Virus record (IMG/VR): IMGVR_UViG_3300007554_000377 | Location: 1 to 47,636 of that record | DNA length: 47,636 nucleotides | Direction: 5' to 3' (one strand) | From: a virus | Shown here: one piece after another, positions 25,645 to 32,544 of the stretch | How the letters are laid out: every line of letters starts with the position of its first letter | Position numbering within the stretch: the first letter of the stretch is position 1 | Notes under the pieces: generated by a model | The model's database searches: none | What the model was told of the DNA's origin: nothing | Seen by the model: only the letters and a program-made list of their open reading frames with translations | Translations under genes and position numbers: made by a program

Positions 25645-26822
25645 CAAAAGAAATTCAAAAAGATGCAAACTACTGGTCACAATATGATTTCACTGAAATT
25701 CCATATCATGACTTAGTTAAAGTAGGACAGCGTACACTTTTATATAGAGATTTGTTTTCGGTGTCATGGTTGCTAGGTCGTTTCTGTAACTACAAGTGTT
25801 CTTATTGTTGGCCTTATGCTCGTTCTGATCGTAAAGACCATCGCCCAACAGAACTATGTTTAGCGACAATTGATGAAATAAAGAGGCAAGCCCGTGACAA
25901 TGGTTTCAATAGTTTTCACTTTAGTCTTTCTGGGGGTGAGCCTACGTTTCACCCAGGATACCTTGACATTCTTAGACACCTTGCTGATGATGTTGGCAAT
26001 ACTAACTATACTTCTGTACATATGACAACAAACATGTCACGTAATTTAAAGTGGCATCAGGAATATTGTGATACAGTTGCAGCATTTCACCGTGCAAGTA
26101 TCACTGCGTCATATCATAGCGAATATGCGAAGAAAGATGAATTTGCAGATAAACTTCTATTCTGTATGGAACACGATGTTCAAGTGACAATCAATATGGT
26201 TCTTGTTCCTGAATGGTTTGATCGTGACTGGGAGAACGCAATGTACTTCCACAATCGTGGTATCAACGTTACACTAAAGCCACAGTCTGATCCCACTGCA
26301 TCATTCGTGGTTAAAGGTTATACAGACGAACAACTTGCTATCATGCGCAATGGTATGCCGCAACGCGCATATACTGATGAAATTCAAAAAGAAACTGGGG
26401 TGAAAGTTGTAAGACCTAAACCACACAAAAGCCTATGGACGATGGATGCAGAAAACGGTGACGACAAAAATGTTCCACCGATTATGCAAGTTGAGTTTGA
26501 GGATTCGACTGGTAAGAAATGGTATATGGATCAAGCAGAACGCTTCAATGCCTTTAACTTCAACAAGTTCAAAGGTTGGGAGTGTACAAGTGGGTTTAAG
26601 GGTATTGTTATTCGTGAACCAGATGGAACAATCAAACGTTCATATAGTTGTTCTGACCGACCACTTGGTTTCGTTGAGGGTGGGTTCAGACTTTTCGACT
26701 CGCCAAGACCATGTATCTCAGATAGTTGTGTATCAAGTGCAGACAGTAAGATACCAAAACGGGCACCGGGCGCGCAAGTGCCAATCTATCCCGGAGATCA
26801 AAGTTTTAAGTTCGGAATATAA
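25641..26822 (+). CDS. Radical SAM protein G
   Basis: This 393-residue enzyme has SWLLGRFCNYKCSYC (C49, C53, C56), LSGGEPT, and C-terminal Cys in WECTSG, SYSCSDR and PRPCISDSCVSS, compatible with SPASM-type auxiliary sites. It starts in a 4-base overlap with the upstream paralogue. It is the last gene of the plus-strand cluster and is followed eight bases later by a bidirectional terminator. Substrate unknown. Confidence 0.87.
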   Translation: MTKEIQKDANYWSQYDFTEIPYHDLVKVGQRTLLYRDLFSVSWLLGRFCNYKCSYCWPYARSDRKDHRPTELCLATIDEIKRQARDNGFNSFHFSLSGGEPTFHPGYLDILRHLADDVGNTNYTSVHMTTNMSRNLKWHQEYCDTVAAFHRASITASYHSEYAKKDEFADKLLFCMEHDVQVTINMVLVPEWFDRDWENAMYFHNRGINVTLKPQSDPTASFVVKGYTDEQLAIMRNGMPQRAYTDEIQKETGVKVVRPKPHKSLWTMDAENGDDKNVPPIMQVEFEDSTGKKWYMDQAERFNAFNFNKFKGWECTSGFKGIVIREPDGTIKRSYSCSDRPLGFVEGGFRLFDSPRPCISDSCVSSADSKIPKRAPGAQVPIYPGDQSFKFGI

Positions 26823-26829
26823 GACAATA

Positions 26830-26853
26830 AAAAACCCGCTTACGCGGGTTTTT
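26830..26853. terminator. Bidirectional terminator
   Basis: AAAACCCGC-TTAC-GCGGGTTTT hairpin (arms 26830-26839 and 26844-26853) between convergent rSAM G and thyA. A-run on one side and T-run on the other make it work in both directions. Confidence 0.92.
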
Positions 26854-26855
26854 CT

Positions 26856-27740
26856 TTACACTGCCATTTCTGCTTTAATAAACGGGTGTGGGTCATACCC
26901 AACAATCTCAAAATCATCCATCGTAAAATCATCAATATTTTTAACATTTGGATTAATTTTTAGTTCAGGAAACAGACGTATATCCTCTGCCCGTGACAAC
27001 TGTTCCTCAATGGCATTTTTATGGTTCATATAGATATGAGCATCACCGATTGTGTGAACAAACTCGCCAACCTTCAGATCACAAACTTGTGCAATCATAT
27101 GTGTTAGTAGAGCATATGATGCAATGTTGAACGGAACACCTAGAAACAAATCTGCACTACGTTGATATAGATTGCAAGACAGTTCGCCATCGTTGTTGAC
27201 ATAAAACTGTGAGAATGTATGACACGGCGGGAGCGCCATAGCATCGATATCAGACACGTTCCAAGCACTTAGAATATGACGGCGTGACTGAGGATTTGTT
27301 TTAATCTGTTCGATTAGTTTAGCAAGTTGGTCAATGCCATTCCAGTTACGCCACTGAACGCCATATACAGGTCCTAACTTCTTAACTGTGTCTGTGTTCT
27401 CATATCCTAGAGCAACCCCCTGTGCGTCTGCATTCGCAGTCCAAATAGTAGTTTTGCCTACAAGTTCTTCTCTTGGCTTTCCATAATGAATTTCAGCAAG
27501 TCTACGTTCATCGTCAGAACCCTCAATGAACCAAAGCAATTCACTTGCTACTGCATTGAAGTTTACTTTCTTTGTTGTAAGTAGGGGAAACCCACGGTTT
27601 AAATCAAATATGAGCCATGCCATAAAACGTGACTTTGTTCCTACACCTGTTCGTTCTTGATCACGAACTTCACCTGTATCTAGTACAGTATACAGAAGGT
27701 CAAGGTAATCACCTTCTGCCCAGATTGATTTTGTTGTCAT
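26856..27740 (-). CDS. thyA: Thymidylate synthase
   Basis: The 294-residue product converts dUMP to dTMP with methylene-tetrahydrofolate. The start at 27740 overlaps the folA stop (TAATG) and has a ggagg site; a longer frame starts five codons upstream. The catalytic Cys lies in ALPPCHTF (C173), and PFNIASYALL includes the Asn (N205) that selects dUMP, whereas dCMP hydroxymethylases have Asp there. RRHILSAWN and GDAHIYMNH also match. It ends at the shared terminator with the rSAM cluster. Cotranscribed with folA, as in T4-like phages. Confidence 0.95.
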   Translation of the reverse strand: MTTKSIWAEGDYLDLLYTVLDTGEVRDQERTGVGTKSRFMAWLIFDLNRGFPLLTTKKVNFNAVASELLWFIEGSDDERRLAEIHYGKPREELVGKTTIWTANADAQGVALGYENTDTVKKLGPVYGVQWRNWNGIDQLAKLIEQIKTNPQSRRHILSAWNVSDIDAMALPPCHTFSQFYVNNDGELSCNLYQRSADLFLGVPFNIASYALLTHMIAQVCDLKVGEFVHTIGDAHIYMNHKNAIEEQLSRAEDIRLFPELKINPNVKNIDDFTMDDFEIVGYDPHPFIKAEMAV

Positions 27741-28258
27741 TAGTTTGCCTCCCATATTGAAAATTGTATTCCCGGACCACTACGTGTTGCAGCTTCCGAG
27801 GTTGAGCTAACTATGCTCTTGTTCTCTATGTATTTGCTGATGTCACAAAATGTATCACAACGGTACTTACCATGTATGTCAGTTAGATATACTCTATCGC
27901 AAATTTTGTATGCAGCATCGTATAGCGTTTTACCACCTGTAATGAACACTTCTCGTCCTGGGTGACGGAACTCAATTGATAACAGAATGTCTTCTATTTT
28001 ATCGTGAGTTGGGTCGTAGGTGTCAAACACACCTGGAAAGTTGAACATATTTTGGGAGGATACAACATATTTTATTGCGTTGTCGCTGTTATGATAGTAT
28101 GTGCCCGAACTTCTCCACGTGTTCGATCCCATAACGACGACATTACCTTCAGTTATTTTCTGAAAGTATTTCATGTCTTTATCGTTCTTTGGCCATGGTA
28201 GACCATTCTTATAACCTATGCCGCCGTTTTCATCGGCAGCAATAATCATATTAATCAT
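27740..28258 (-). CDS. folA: Dihydrofolate reductase
   Basis: This 172-residue enzyme regenerates tetrahydrofolate after thymidylate synthesis. It has the N-terminal MIIAADENGGIGYKNGLPW loop, a probable catalytic acid D28 in KDMKYF, VVMGSNTW for NADPH binding, and FITGGKTLYD near the end. The fourth codon is also ATG. It overlaps the small gene upstream and thyA downstream, forming a folA-thyA unit as in many phages. Confidence 0.93.
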   Translation of the reverse strand: MINMIIAADENGGIGYKNGLPWPKNDKDMKYFQKITEGNVVVMGSNTWRSSGTYYHNSDNAIKYVVSSQNMFNFPGVFDTYDPTHDKIEDILLSIEFRHPGREVFITGGKTLYDAAYKICDRVYLTDIHGKYRCDTFCDISKYIENKSIVSSTSEAATRSGPGIQFSIWEAN

Positions 28259-28568
28259 TCTTTTTCTTATATTGTGCTTGGAAATGTGCGCTTAGAATTT
28301 GCTTTACGTTAAACGCAACATTGTTTTGAATTGCAGGCATATCGATGAACACTTCAATGTCTTCGATCCTGTCAAATTGTTCCACTAGTTTGTCCCAGCT
28401 AAGATCATTTGATACTGGTAGTGGTTGTAGTAATTCATCTCCTTTGAGAATTACGCTTTGTCCGTTGTTTAGTTTAACAACAAGATTTTTTACGAATTGA
28501 GCAGGAATACTCATTGGGAAGATTTCTTCCATGATCCGCTCAAATTCTCCCTCTCTATCGTATTCCAT
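28251..28568 (-). CDS. Hypothetical protein, 105 aa
   Basis: An acidic, soluble protein with central strands resembling a short regulatory domain (VKLNNGQSVILKGDELLQPL, then EDIEVFIDMP). No family is recognised. The ATG immediately follows the upstream stop, and its end overlaps folA, so it is part of the folA-thyA operon. It might be a T4-like-phage conserved protein, but nothing in the sequence reveals function. Confidence 0.6.
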   Translation of the reverse strand: MEYDREGEFERIMEEIFPMSIPAQFVKNLVVKLNNGQSVILKGDELLQPLPVSNDLSWDKLVEQFDRIEDIEVFIDMPAIQNNVAFNVKQILSAHFQAQYKKKND

Positions 28569-28832
28569 TTATGAAAGATCGCCTTTGTTTTTCATGTTAT
28601 CAGCATGTTCCAAAGCGGCAACAATTACTGCCGCCGCTTTGATAAGTTCATTGATGAATTCATCTGCATGAGGTTGCATCGTAGTTGCTCTCCGTGCTTC
28701 CTGAGACAGGTAGTAAGATGCAATAGCTATCCAATCGTTTGGAGAATTGTTTGCATCTAATTCGCTACCGGGCAAATTTAATTGTCTTTCGCGTTCTGTT
28801 TCAATAAGTTTTAAGATATCACTACGATGCAT
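28569..28832 (-). CDS. Hypothetical protein, 87 aa, helical ERxRQ-type
   Basis: An all-helical protein with IETERERQLNLPG, NDWIAIASYYLSQEARRA and ELIKAAAVIVAALEHAD. The order resembles a family of small phage proteins starting ERxRQ and ending in an AAA...ALE/HAD helix, sometimes compared to MazG-like pyrophosphatases; the metal-binding ExxE set of MazG is not complete here. Function unknown. Same operon as folA-thyA. Confidence 0.55.
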   Translation of the reverse strand: MHRSDILKLIETERERQLNLPGSELDANNSPNDWIAIASYYLSQEARRATTMQPHADEFINELIKAAAVIVAALEHADNMKNKGDLS

Positions 28833-28835
28833 ACT

Positions 28836-29483
28836 TTATGCCTCTACAGTTTTTGGTGGTCTGCCACGACCGCGTTTTTTAGTAGGTTCACCATCTTCTG
28901 ATGCTGGTGTAATAGTAACCTTTGATTCCTTGGGGGCGAGAGAAGGATCATACTTGTATGCTTCTGCACGTTTGCGCTTTGCATCTTCTTCAAGTAATTG
29001 CGCCTGCACTAACAAGTTTTGTGCAATTTGCTTGTTCTCGTCCTTCTTAGATTCGTCTACATTAATATCAACTTGGGATTCAGTTACAGTTTGAGTGGTA
29101 TCGTTATCTGCGATTGCATCTTCTGAAACTTCAAATCCATCCATCTGTGCCAAAATATCATTTAGTGGAATACTAGTGTTTGAATTTGGTGTCATGATGA
29201 TTTGTGAAGTAGGAATCTTAACCAAATGATTTTCTTTATGTAGTGTTTCTAGCATAGTAGTACCATGCCAAAATACTTTACGTGCAAGAACTTCATACAG
29301 GCTTTTTGCAGCCTGACCTTCATTCGATTCAACTGCTGCCATAAAATCTTGATGGTAGCGGTCTGGTAGTGAGTCACTATATACTACTAACGCGTTTTCT
29401 TTGTCGTCTGGCAGTTGTAGGAATGCGACACTCAGGCGTTGACCTGTACCTGAGTGTCTACCAACGTGTTTAAGAAAAGCCAT
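28836..29483 (-). CDS. Hypothetical protein with C-terminal AT-hook
   Basis: A 215-residue protein with an N-terminal domain (GRHSGTGQRLSVAFLQLPDD, DRYHQDFMAAVES, LARKVFWHGTTML) followed by an acidic linker (about 110-150) and a helical, charged region. The C-terminus KKRGRGRPPKTVEA is a classical AT-hook, which binds the minor groove of A/T-rich DNA. The design suggests a protein tethered to phage or host DNA, perhaps a transcription or nucleoid factor. It is coupled to the upstream 78-aa gene by TAATG and is the second gene behind the perfect promoter at 29787. Confidence 0.6.
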   Translation of the reverse strand: MAFLKHVGRHSGTGQRLSVAFLQLPDDKENALVVYSDSLPDRYHQDFMAAVESNEGQAAKSLYEVLARKVFWHGTTMLETLHKENHLVKIPTSQIIMTPNSNTSIPLNDILAQMDGFEVSEDAIADNDTTQTVTESQVDINVDESKKDENKQIAQNLLVQAQLLEEDAKRKRAEAYKYDPSLAPKESKVTITPASEDGEPTKKRGRGRPPKTVEA

Positions 29484-29719
29484 TAAGCCTCACCGCCCTC
29501 TGCTGGCGCCGCTGCTTCTTCCGCCGCCGCTGTTTGTGCTGCAATGTGGTCAACAAATGCTTTGATTTTGTTTGCAACTGAACCTACTGCGGTTAGCTCT
29601 GATGCTTGGAATGCACCGCGCTTTGAGGCTAGATCAATGATTGCATAAACGTTTGCAAGATCGTTTACGGTAACAGCAGGAGCCTGTGGTGCTTCTGCTA
29701 CTTGTGCTTCTTCTGACAT
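29483..29719 (-). CDS. Small Ala-rich protein, 78 aa
   Basis: Helical protein flanked by Ala/Glu/Pro-rich tails (EEAQVAEAPQAPAVTV at the start, AAAEEAAAPAEGGEA at the end). The core DLANVYAIIDLASKRGAFQA, then VGSVANKIKAFVDHI may be a two- or three-helix bundle. Function unknown. It is the first gene behind a perfect consensus promoter with a 5'-terminal hairpin and has an aaaggag ribosome site, so high expression is expected. Confidence 0.6.
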   Translation of the reverse strand: MSEEAQVAEAPQAPAVTVNDLANVYAIIDLASKRGAFQASELTAVGSVANKIKAFVDHIAAQTAAAEEAAAPAEGGEA

Positions 29720-29761
29720 ATGTTACTCCTTTGTCGTGATTTATTTAATATTATATATAAT

Positions 29762-29780
29762 ATGAATTTGCACAATTCAT
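29762..29780 (-). repeat. Inverted repeat at predicted mRNA 5' end
   Basis: Perfect 7-bp arms (29762-29768 and 29774-29780), 5-base loop, beginning about where the consensus promoter should initiate. Could form a stabilising 5' stem-loop or bind a regulator. Confidence 0.55.
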
Positions 29781-29786
29781 ACATAC

Positions 29787-29815
29787 ATTATAATTGATTT
29801 TGTGATTAATGTCAA
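29787..29815 (-). promoter_or_regulatory. Perfect consensus sigma70 promoter
   Basis: TTGACA (29810-29815), 17-base spacer, TATAAT (29787-29792). Reads toward the 78-aa and AT-hook genes, then folA-thyA. A 7-bp inverted repeat lies at the predicted RNA 5' end. Confidence 0.87.
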
Positions 29816-29822
29816 GCGATTA

Positions 29823-30365
29823 TTATACAGCCATTCGGACGTATTCTTCTGGCCATTGAAGGTAGTTCAACCATTTTTCATCCTTAACTGTGATGTGGAA
29901 GTTCTTACGGTTCAATACTTGGTAGAAGTTTGGTCGTGTTGGTTTTTTCTTTGGTACAATACGCGCATTGTTACCCTTACTATGGTTACACGGTTTACAT
30001 GCAGTTGTAATATTTTCCCAGTTTGTTTTACCACCACGCGATTTTGGTAGGACGTGATCAAGTGTCAAGTCCTTTGCATGGAATAAATCACCACAATATT
30101 GGCATACAAAACCGTCACGAATGTATACATTCTGACGGCTAAAGTTTACTCCTGATTGTGAAATTGGTATATATTCTTTAACAGATACCACAGAGGGAAC
30201 TTTAAACGTTTGCCGGGAAGTATGAATCTCCCAACCTTTGTACCATTCAAGCACGTTGACGCGCTCTAGTACAACAAGTTTCATTGCTTCCTGCCACGTT
30301 AGTGTAGAAAGTGGAGTCACTGCCAGCGGTGAACCGTCTGCATTTAATAATAGTGTATCGCTCAT
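29823..30365 (-). CDS. HNH endonuclease
   Basis: A 180-residue protein with a zinc-binding HNH domain: CQYCG ... LTLDHVLPKSRGG ... WENITTACKPCNHSKGN, with both CxxC knuckles and the catalytic His in LDHV. The N-terminal LLLNADGSPL and LTWQEAMKLVVLERVNVLEW are typical of a bacterial/phage HNH family that is not intron-encoded. It may cut host DNA or act in phage packaging; nothing indicates a homing role. It has a late-type GATAAATA just upstream (30371). Confidence 0.88.
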   Translation of the reverse strand: MSDTLLLNADGSPLAVTPLSTLTWQEAMKLVVLERVNVLEWYKGWEIHTSRQTFKVPSVVSVKEYIPISQSGVNFSRQNVYIRDGFVCQYCGDLFHAKDLTLDHVLPKSRGGKTNWENITTACKPCNHSKGNNARIVPKKKPTRPNFYQVLNRKNFHITVKDEKWLNYLQWPEEYVRMAV

Positions 30366-30370
30366 GTGAA

Positions 30371-30378
30371 TATTTATC
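30371..30378 (-). promoter_or_regulatory. Late promoter core GATAAATA
   Basis: GATAAATA on the minus strand six bases before the HNH start codon at 30365. This close spacing leaves almost no leader if it is a true late promoter. Confidence 0.35.
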
Positions 30379-30381
30379 TTT

Positions 30382-30407
30382 CCAGTTGCTCAAGGTAGAG
30401 CAACTGG
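30382..30407 (-). terminator. Perfect 10-bp hairpin after the VWA gene
   Basis: Perfect arms (30382-30391 and 30398-30407), 6-base loop, downstream of the VWA stop and directly before the GATAAATA of the HNH gene. No U-tract follows on the minus strand, so it may be a weak terminator or RNA-processing signal. Confidence 0.5.
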
Positions 30408-30420
30408 ATGCTCTGCCCTT

Positions 30421-31761
30421 TTAATTTTTGTAGTAGGTGTACTCACCAAATGGTGGGATGATATGGTCGGAACCGTGAATAACAAACAGCGTATCGCAAT
30501 ACGCCTCATTGCCCCAAGACCCGAACGGATAACCATCTGTGAACATAACGAACTTGCTAGGGTTGATATCGTTTTCTTCCATGAAAGTCCAGTTACATTC
30601 AAAGTCAGTGCCACCACAGCCGATGATTTCGTATTCGCGAATTTCCTCAGCATTGAATGGGGTGAACACCTTAACTGATTCAGAGTAGACCTGAGTATCA
30701 AAAGTCCAAACAGTCAGTTTGAAACTTTGGAACTGTTGCATGATGCCGTAAATCTCACCCATGAAATCTTTAATCATTTCGTGAGAGATAGAACCCGAAA
30801 CGTCGATACCAATCGCAGCCTCAACCTCAACATCGTTGTCAAGACCCGGCAGATAGATACCCATAGTACGGGACTTGCGAGATTGCCGCATCCAAGTGAA
30901 ATCACTTTTCAGAACGCTTTGAATACTCAGATTGAGATATTCACGCCAGTCCATCTTTGGTTCGGTCATCTCCTTAATGATACGCTTGATATCACCCGGC
31001 ATGTTTCCAGCGCCTGCGGTTTGTGCAGCCTGTAGTACAGCCTGCTTCATTTGATCCTTAATCGCCTTTGCTTCTTCCTTCGAAATCTTGATAGGTGCCT
31101 TGCGACCAGTAGGATCGTTCTCGCCAGAACCTTGTCCGTCACCATCACCAAACAAGTGTTGGTCTAGAGTTTCCTTACCGCCGTGAGCATTGGGATTTTT
31201 CTTTTGCTCTTCCTTGAGGTCTGCATAGATTTCTTCAGTATACTTGTCGTAGTATTTACGATCATACAGCGCCTGCTTTGGCATCTTACCAATACGTGCC
31301 TCGACACATGCTTGGTTGACTTTATAGTCAGCCGCGATGTTCCAGAGTTTGGGATCACGATTGCTATCGTCAAAATCCATCAAACGACCACCTTCGCCGC
31401 AGTGTTCATACACGCAGTGCATAACCTCGTGACCAACCACGAAGTCAATTTCTTCGGGCGTTAGAGTACGGAAGAAGTCTGGGTTGTAGTAGAAGTGTTT
31501 ACCGTCTACCGCAGCAGTCGGACACCAACCACCAGTTTCAACCAGTTTCAGACGAGTAGCAAGAGTGCCGAAGAACGGATGCTTGATCAGCATACGAACA
31601 CGACCAGATACAATCATCTCCTTAACTTGAAGATCAGTATAATCGAATTCTACAATATCGTCAGAGTCGGAATCGACCTCGATACCATTTTCTTTCAAGA
31701 TATCATCAAGAACAGCGTTGAAATCGTCTTCTGTTTTGATAGTGTCAGGTTTGACTTGCAT
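30421..31761 (-). CDS. VWA-domain putative metallopeptidase (DUF2201-like)
   Basis: The start was moved to the ATG at 31761 because an aaagga site lies eight bases upstream and the earlier ATG (31782) would sit at the transcription start of the promoter at 31792. The 446-residue product has a zinc-protease motif HEVMH (residues 111-115) followed by CVYEH, a charged linker rich in Gly/Asp, and a VWA domain with the MIDAS motif DVSGS and TDGYP. This matches DUF2201-N plus VWA-like proteins that work with MoxR AAA+ ATPases. The partner ATPase gene is nearby at 32545. Target unknown. Confidence 0.85.
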   Translation of the reverse strand: MQVKPDTIKTEDDFNAVLDDILKENGIEVDSDSDDIVEFDYTDLQVKEMIVSGRVRMLIKHPFFGTLATRLKLVETGGWCPTAAVDGKHFYYNPDFFRTLTPEEIDFVVGHEVMHCVYEHCGEGGRLMDFDDSNRDPKLWNIAADYKVNQACVEARIGKMPKQALYDRKYYDKYTEEIYADLKEEQKKNPNAHGGKETLDQHLFGDGDGQGSGENDPTGRKAPIKISKEEAKAIKDQMKQAVLQAAQTAGAGNMPGDIKRIIKEMTEPKMDWREYLNLSIQSVLKSDFTWMRQSRKSRTMGIYLPGLDNDVEVEAAIGIDVSGSISHEMIKDFMGEIYGIMQQFQSFKLTVWTFDTQVYSESVKVFTPFNAEEIREYEIIGCGGTDFECNWTFMEENDINPSKFVMFTDGYPFGSWGNEAYCDTLFVIHGSDHIIPPFGEYTYYKN

Positions 31762-31791
31762 ATGATTCGTCCTTTCAGTCATTACTCTATT

Positions 31792-31819
31792 AATATAGCA
31801 GAGGATGCGGATATGTCAA
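31792..31819 (-). promoter_or_regulatory. Sigma70-like promoter of the VWA gene
   Basis: TTGACA (31814-31819) and TATATT (31792-31797), spacer 16, with extended -10 TGC. The shared downstream leader AATAGAGTA is present but the CGAATCA element is missing. It sets the VWA start at 31761. Confidence 0.72.
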
Positions 31820-31823
31820 GAAT

Positions 31824-32456
31824 TTATTTTCCATCTGGTAATTCTGACCAATCTTCACGTGATATTAGTGGTTTGTTTTCCCAAGTATCAAAGTAACCCT
31901 CTTCCACTTCATAATAAAAAAAGTTTTGGTATGCCTTCTTCACTGGTTTATCAATGACCCTGATCATAAGGTCACTGTCCTTCCAACCATCATTAGCAGC
32001 ATGAAATGCATGTTTTGCCCACTTCCACCAATTCTTTTCACTCTTGCCTGTTCGCGATTGCATACTGACAAAGTATAGTTTATAGTTGTTTACTTCCATA
32101 AGTGGCTCAGTCATGTGAATCCGAGCAGTTTTATTCAGGTGTACGATACCAGATACGGTTGGTTGACGATATTCTGGGAACACCCATAACCTATTCAGTG
32201 TGCGGGCAACGTGTTGCGGCCATAGACCAGATGCCATCACACCGGACATCATTATTGGGCTATCATCGAACTTACTATAAACTACCGAATACCCTCTTTG
32301 GTCCGCAAGGTCCATATTTTTTTCGGTATAGTTGTCAACTAGCCAATTGTTTTTTTCTTGTAGGCATATAGAACGCACTCTTTCAAATTCAGGAGTGTTG
32401 TCCCAATATATTTCATGATAACAGTTTTCTGGTAAAATGTAATCTTGTTTTAACAT
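31824..32456 (-). CDS. Hypothetical protein, 210 aa
   Basis: A soluble protein, rich in Trp/Tyr, with a possible acyltransferase-like central stretch (TLNRLWVFPEYRQPTVSGIV), where RxWVxPxYR recalls the region before the acetyl-CoA loop of GNAT enzymes; the loop itself is not evident. It has an aaaggag site and its own promoter that overlaps the terminator of the MoxR gene. It lies between the MoxR and VWA genes. No confident family. Confidence 0.5.
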   Translation of the reverse strand: MLKQDYILPENCYHEIYWDNTPEFERVRSICLQEKNNWLVDNYTEKNMDLADQRGYSVVYSKFDDSPIMMSGVMASGLWPQHVARTLNRLWVFPEYRQPTVSGIVHLNKTARIHMTEPLMEVNNYKLYFVSMQSRTGKSEKNWWKWAKHAFHAANDGWKDSDLMIRVIDKPVKKAYQNFFYYEVEEGYFDTWENKPLISREDWSELPDGK

Positions 32457-32474
32457 TTTTACTCCTTTGATACT

Positions 32475-32503
32475 ATTATACTAAAAAAAGAGGGAGAAGT
32501 CAA
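32475..32503 (-). promoter_or_regulatory. Promoter nested in terminator
   Basis: TTGACT (32498-32503), 17-base spacer, TATAAT (32475-32480), reading toward the 210-aa gene. The -35 box lies across the loop of the MoxR terminator hairpin. Confidence 0.75.
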
Positions 32504-32514
32504 CGACCTCTCCC
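32483..32514 (-). terminator. Rho-independent terminator of the MoxR gene
   Basis: Arms at 32507-32514 and 32492-32499 (8 bp with one G-U pair), 7-base loop, followed by a run of U (32483-32489). Overlaps the next gene's promoter. Confidence 0.8.
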
Positions 32515-32544
32515 AAGTTCATAATCAACAGAAAGGATTTTTTA

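Noticed and set aside
26856-27740. Thymidylate synthase homologue as a dCMP hydroxymethylase
   Set aside because: PFNIAS keeps the Asn that selects dUMP; dCMP hydroxymethylases have Asp. It is called thyA.
29823-30365. HNH nuclease as a homing endonuclease
   Set aside because: No intron, split gene or inserted arrangement is seen; the N-terminal domain fits a stand-alone HNH family.
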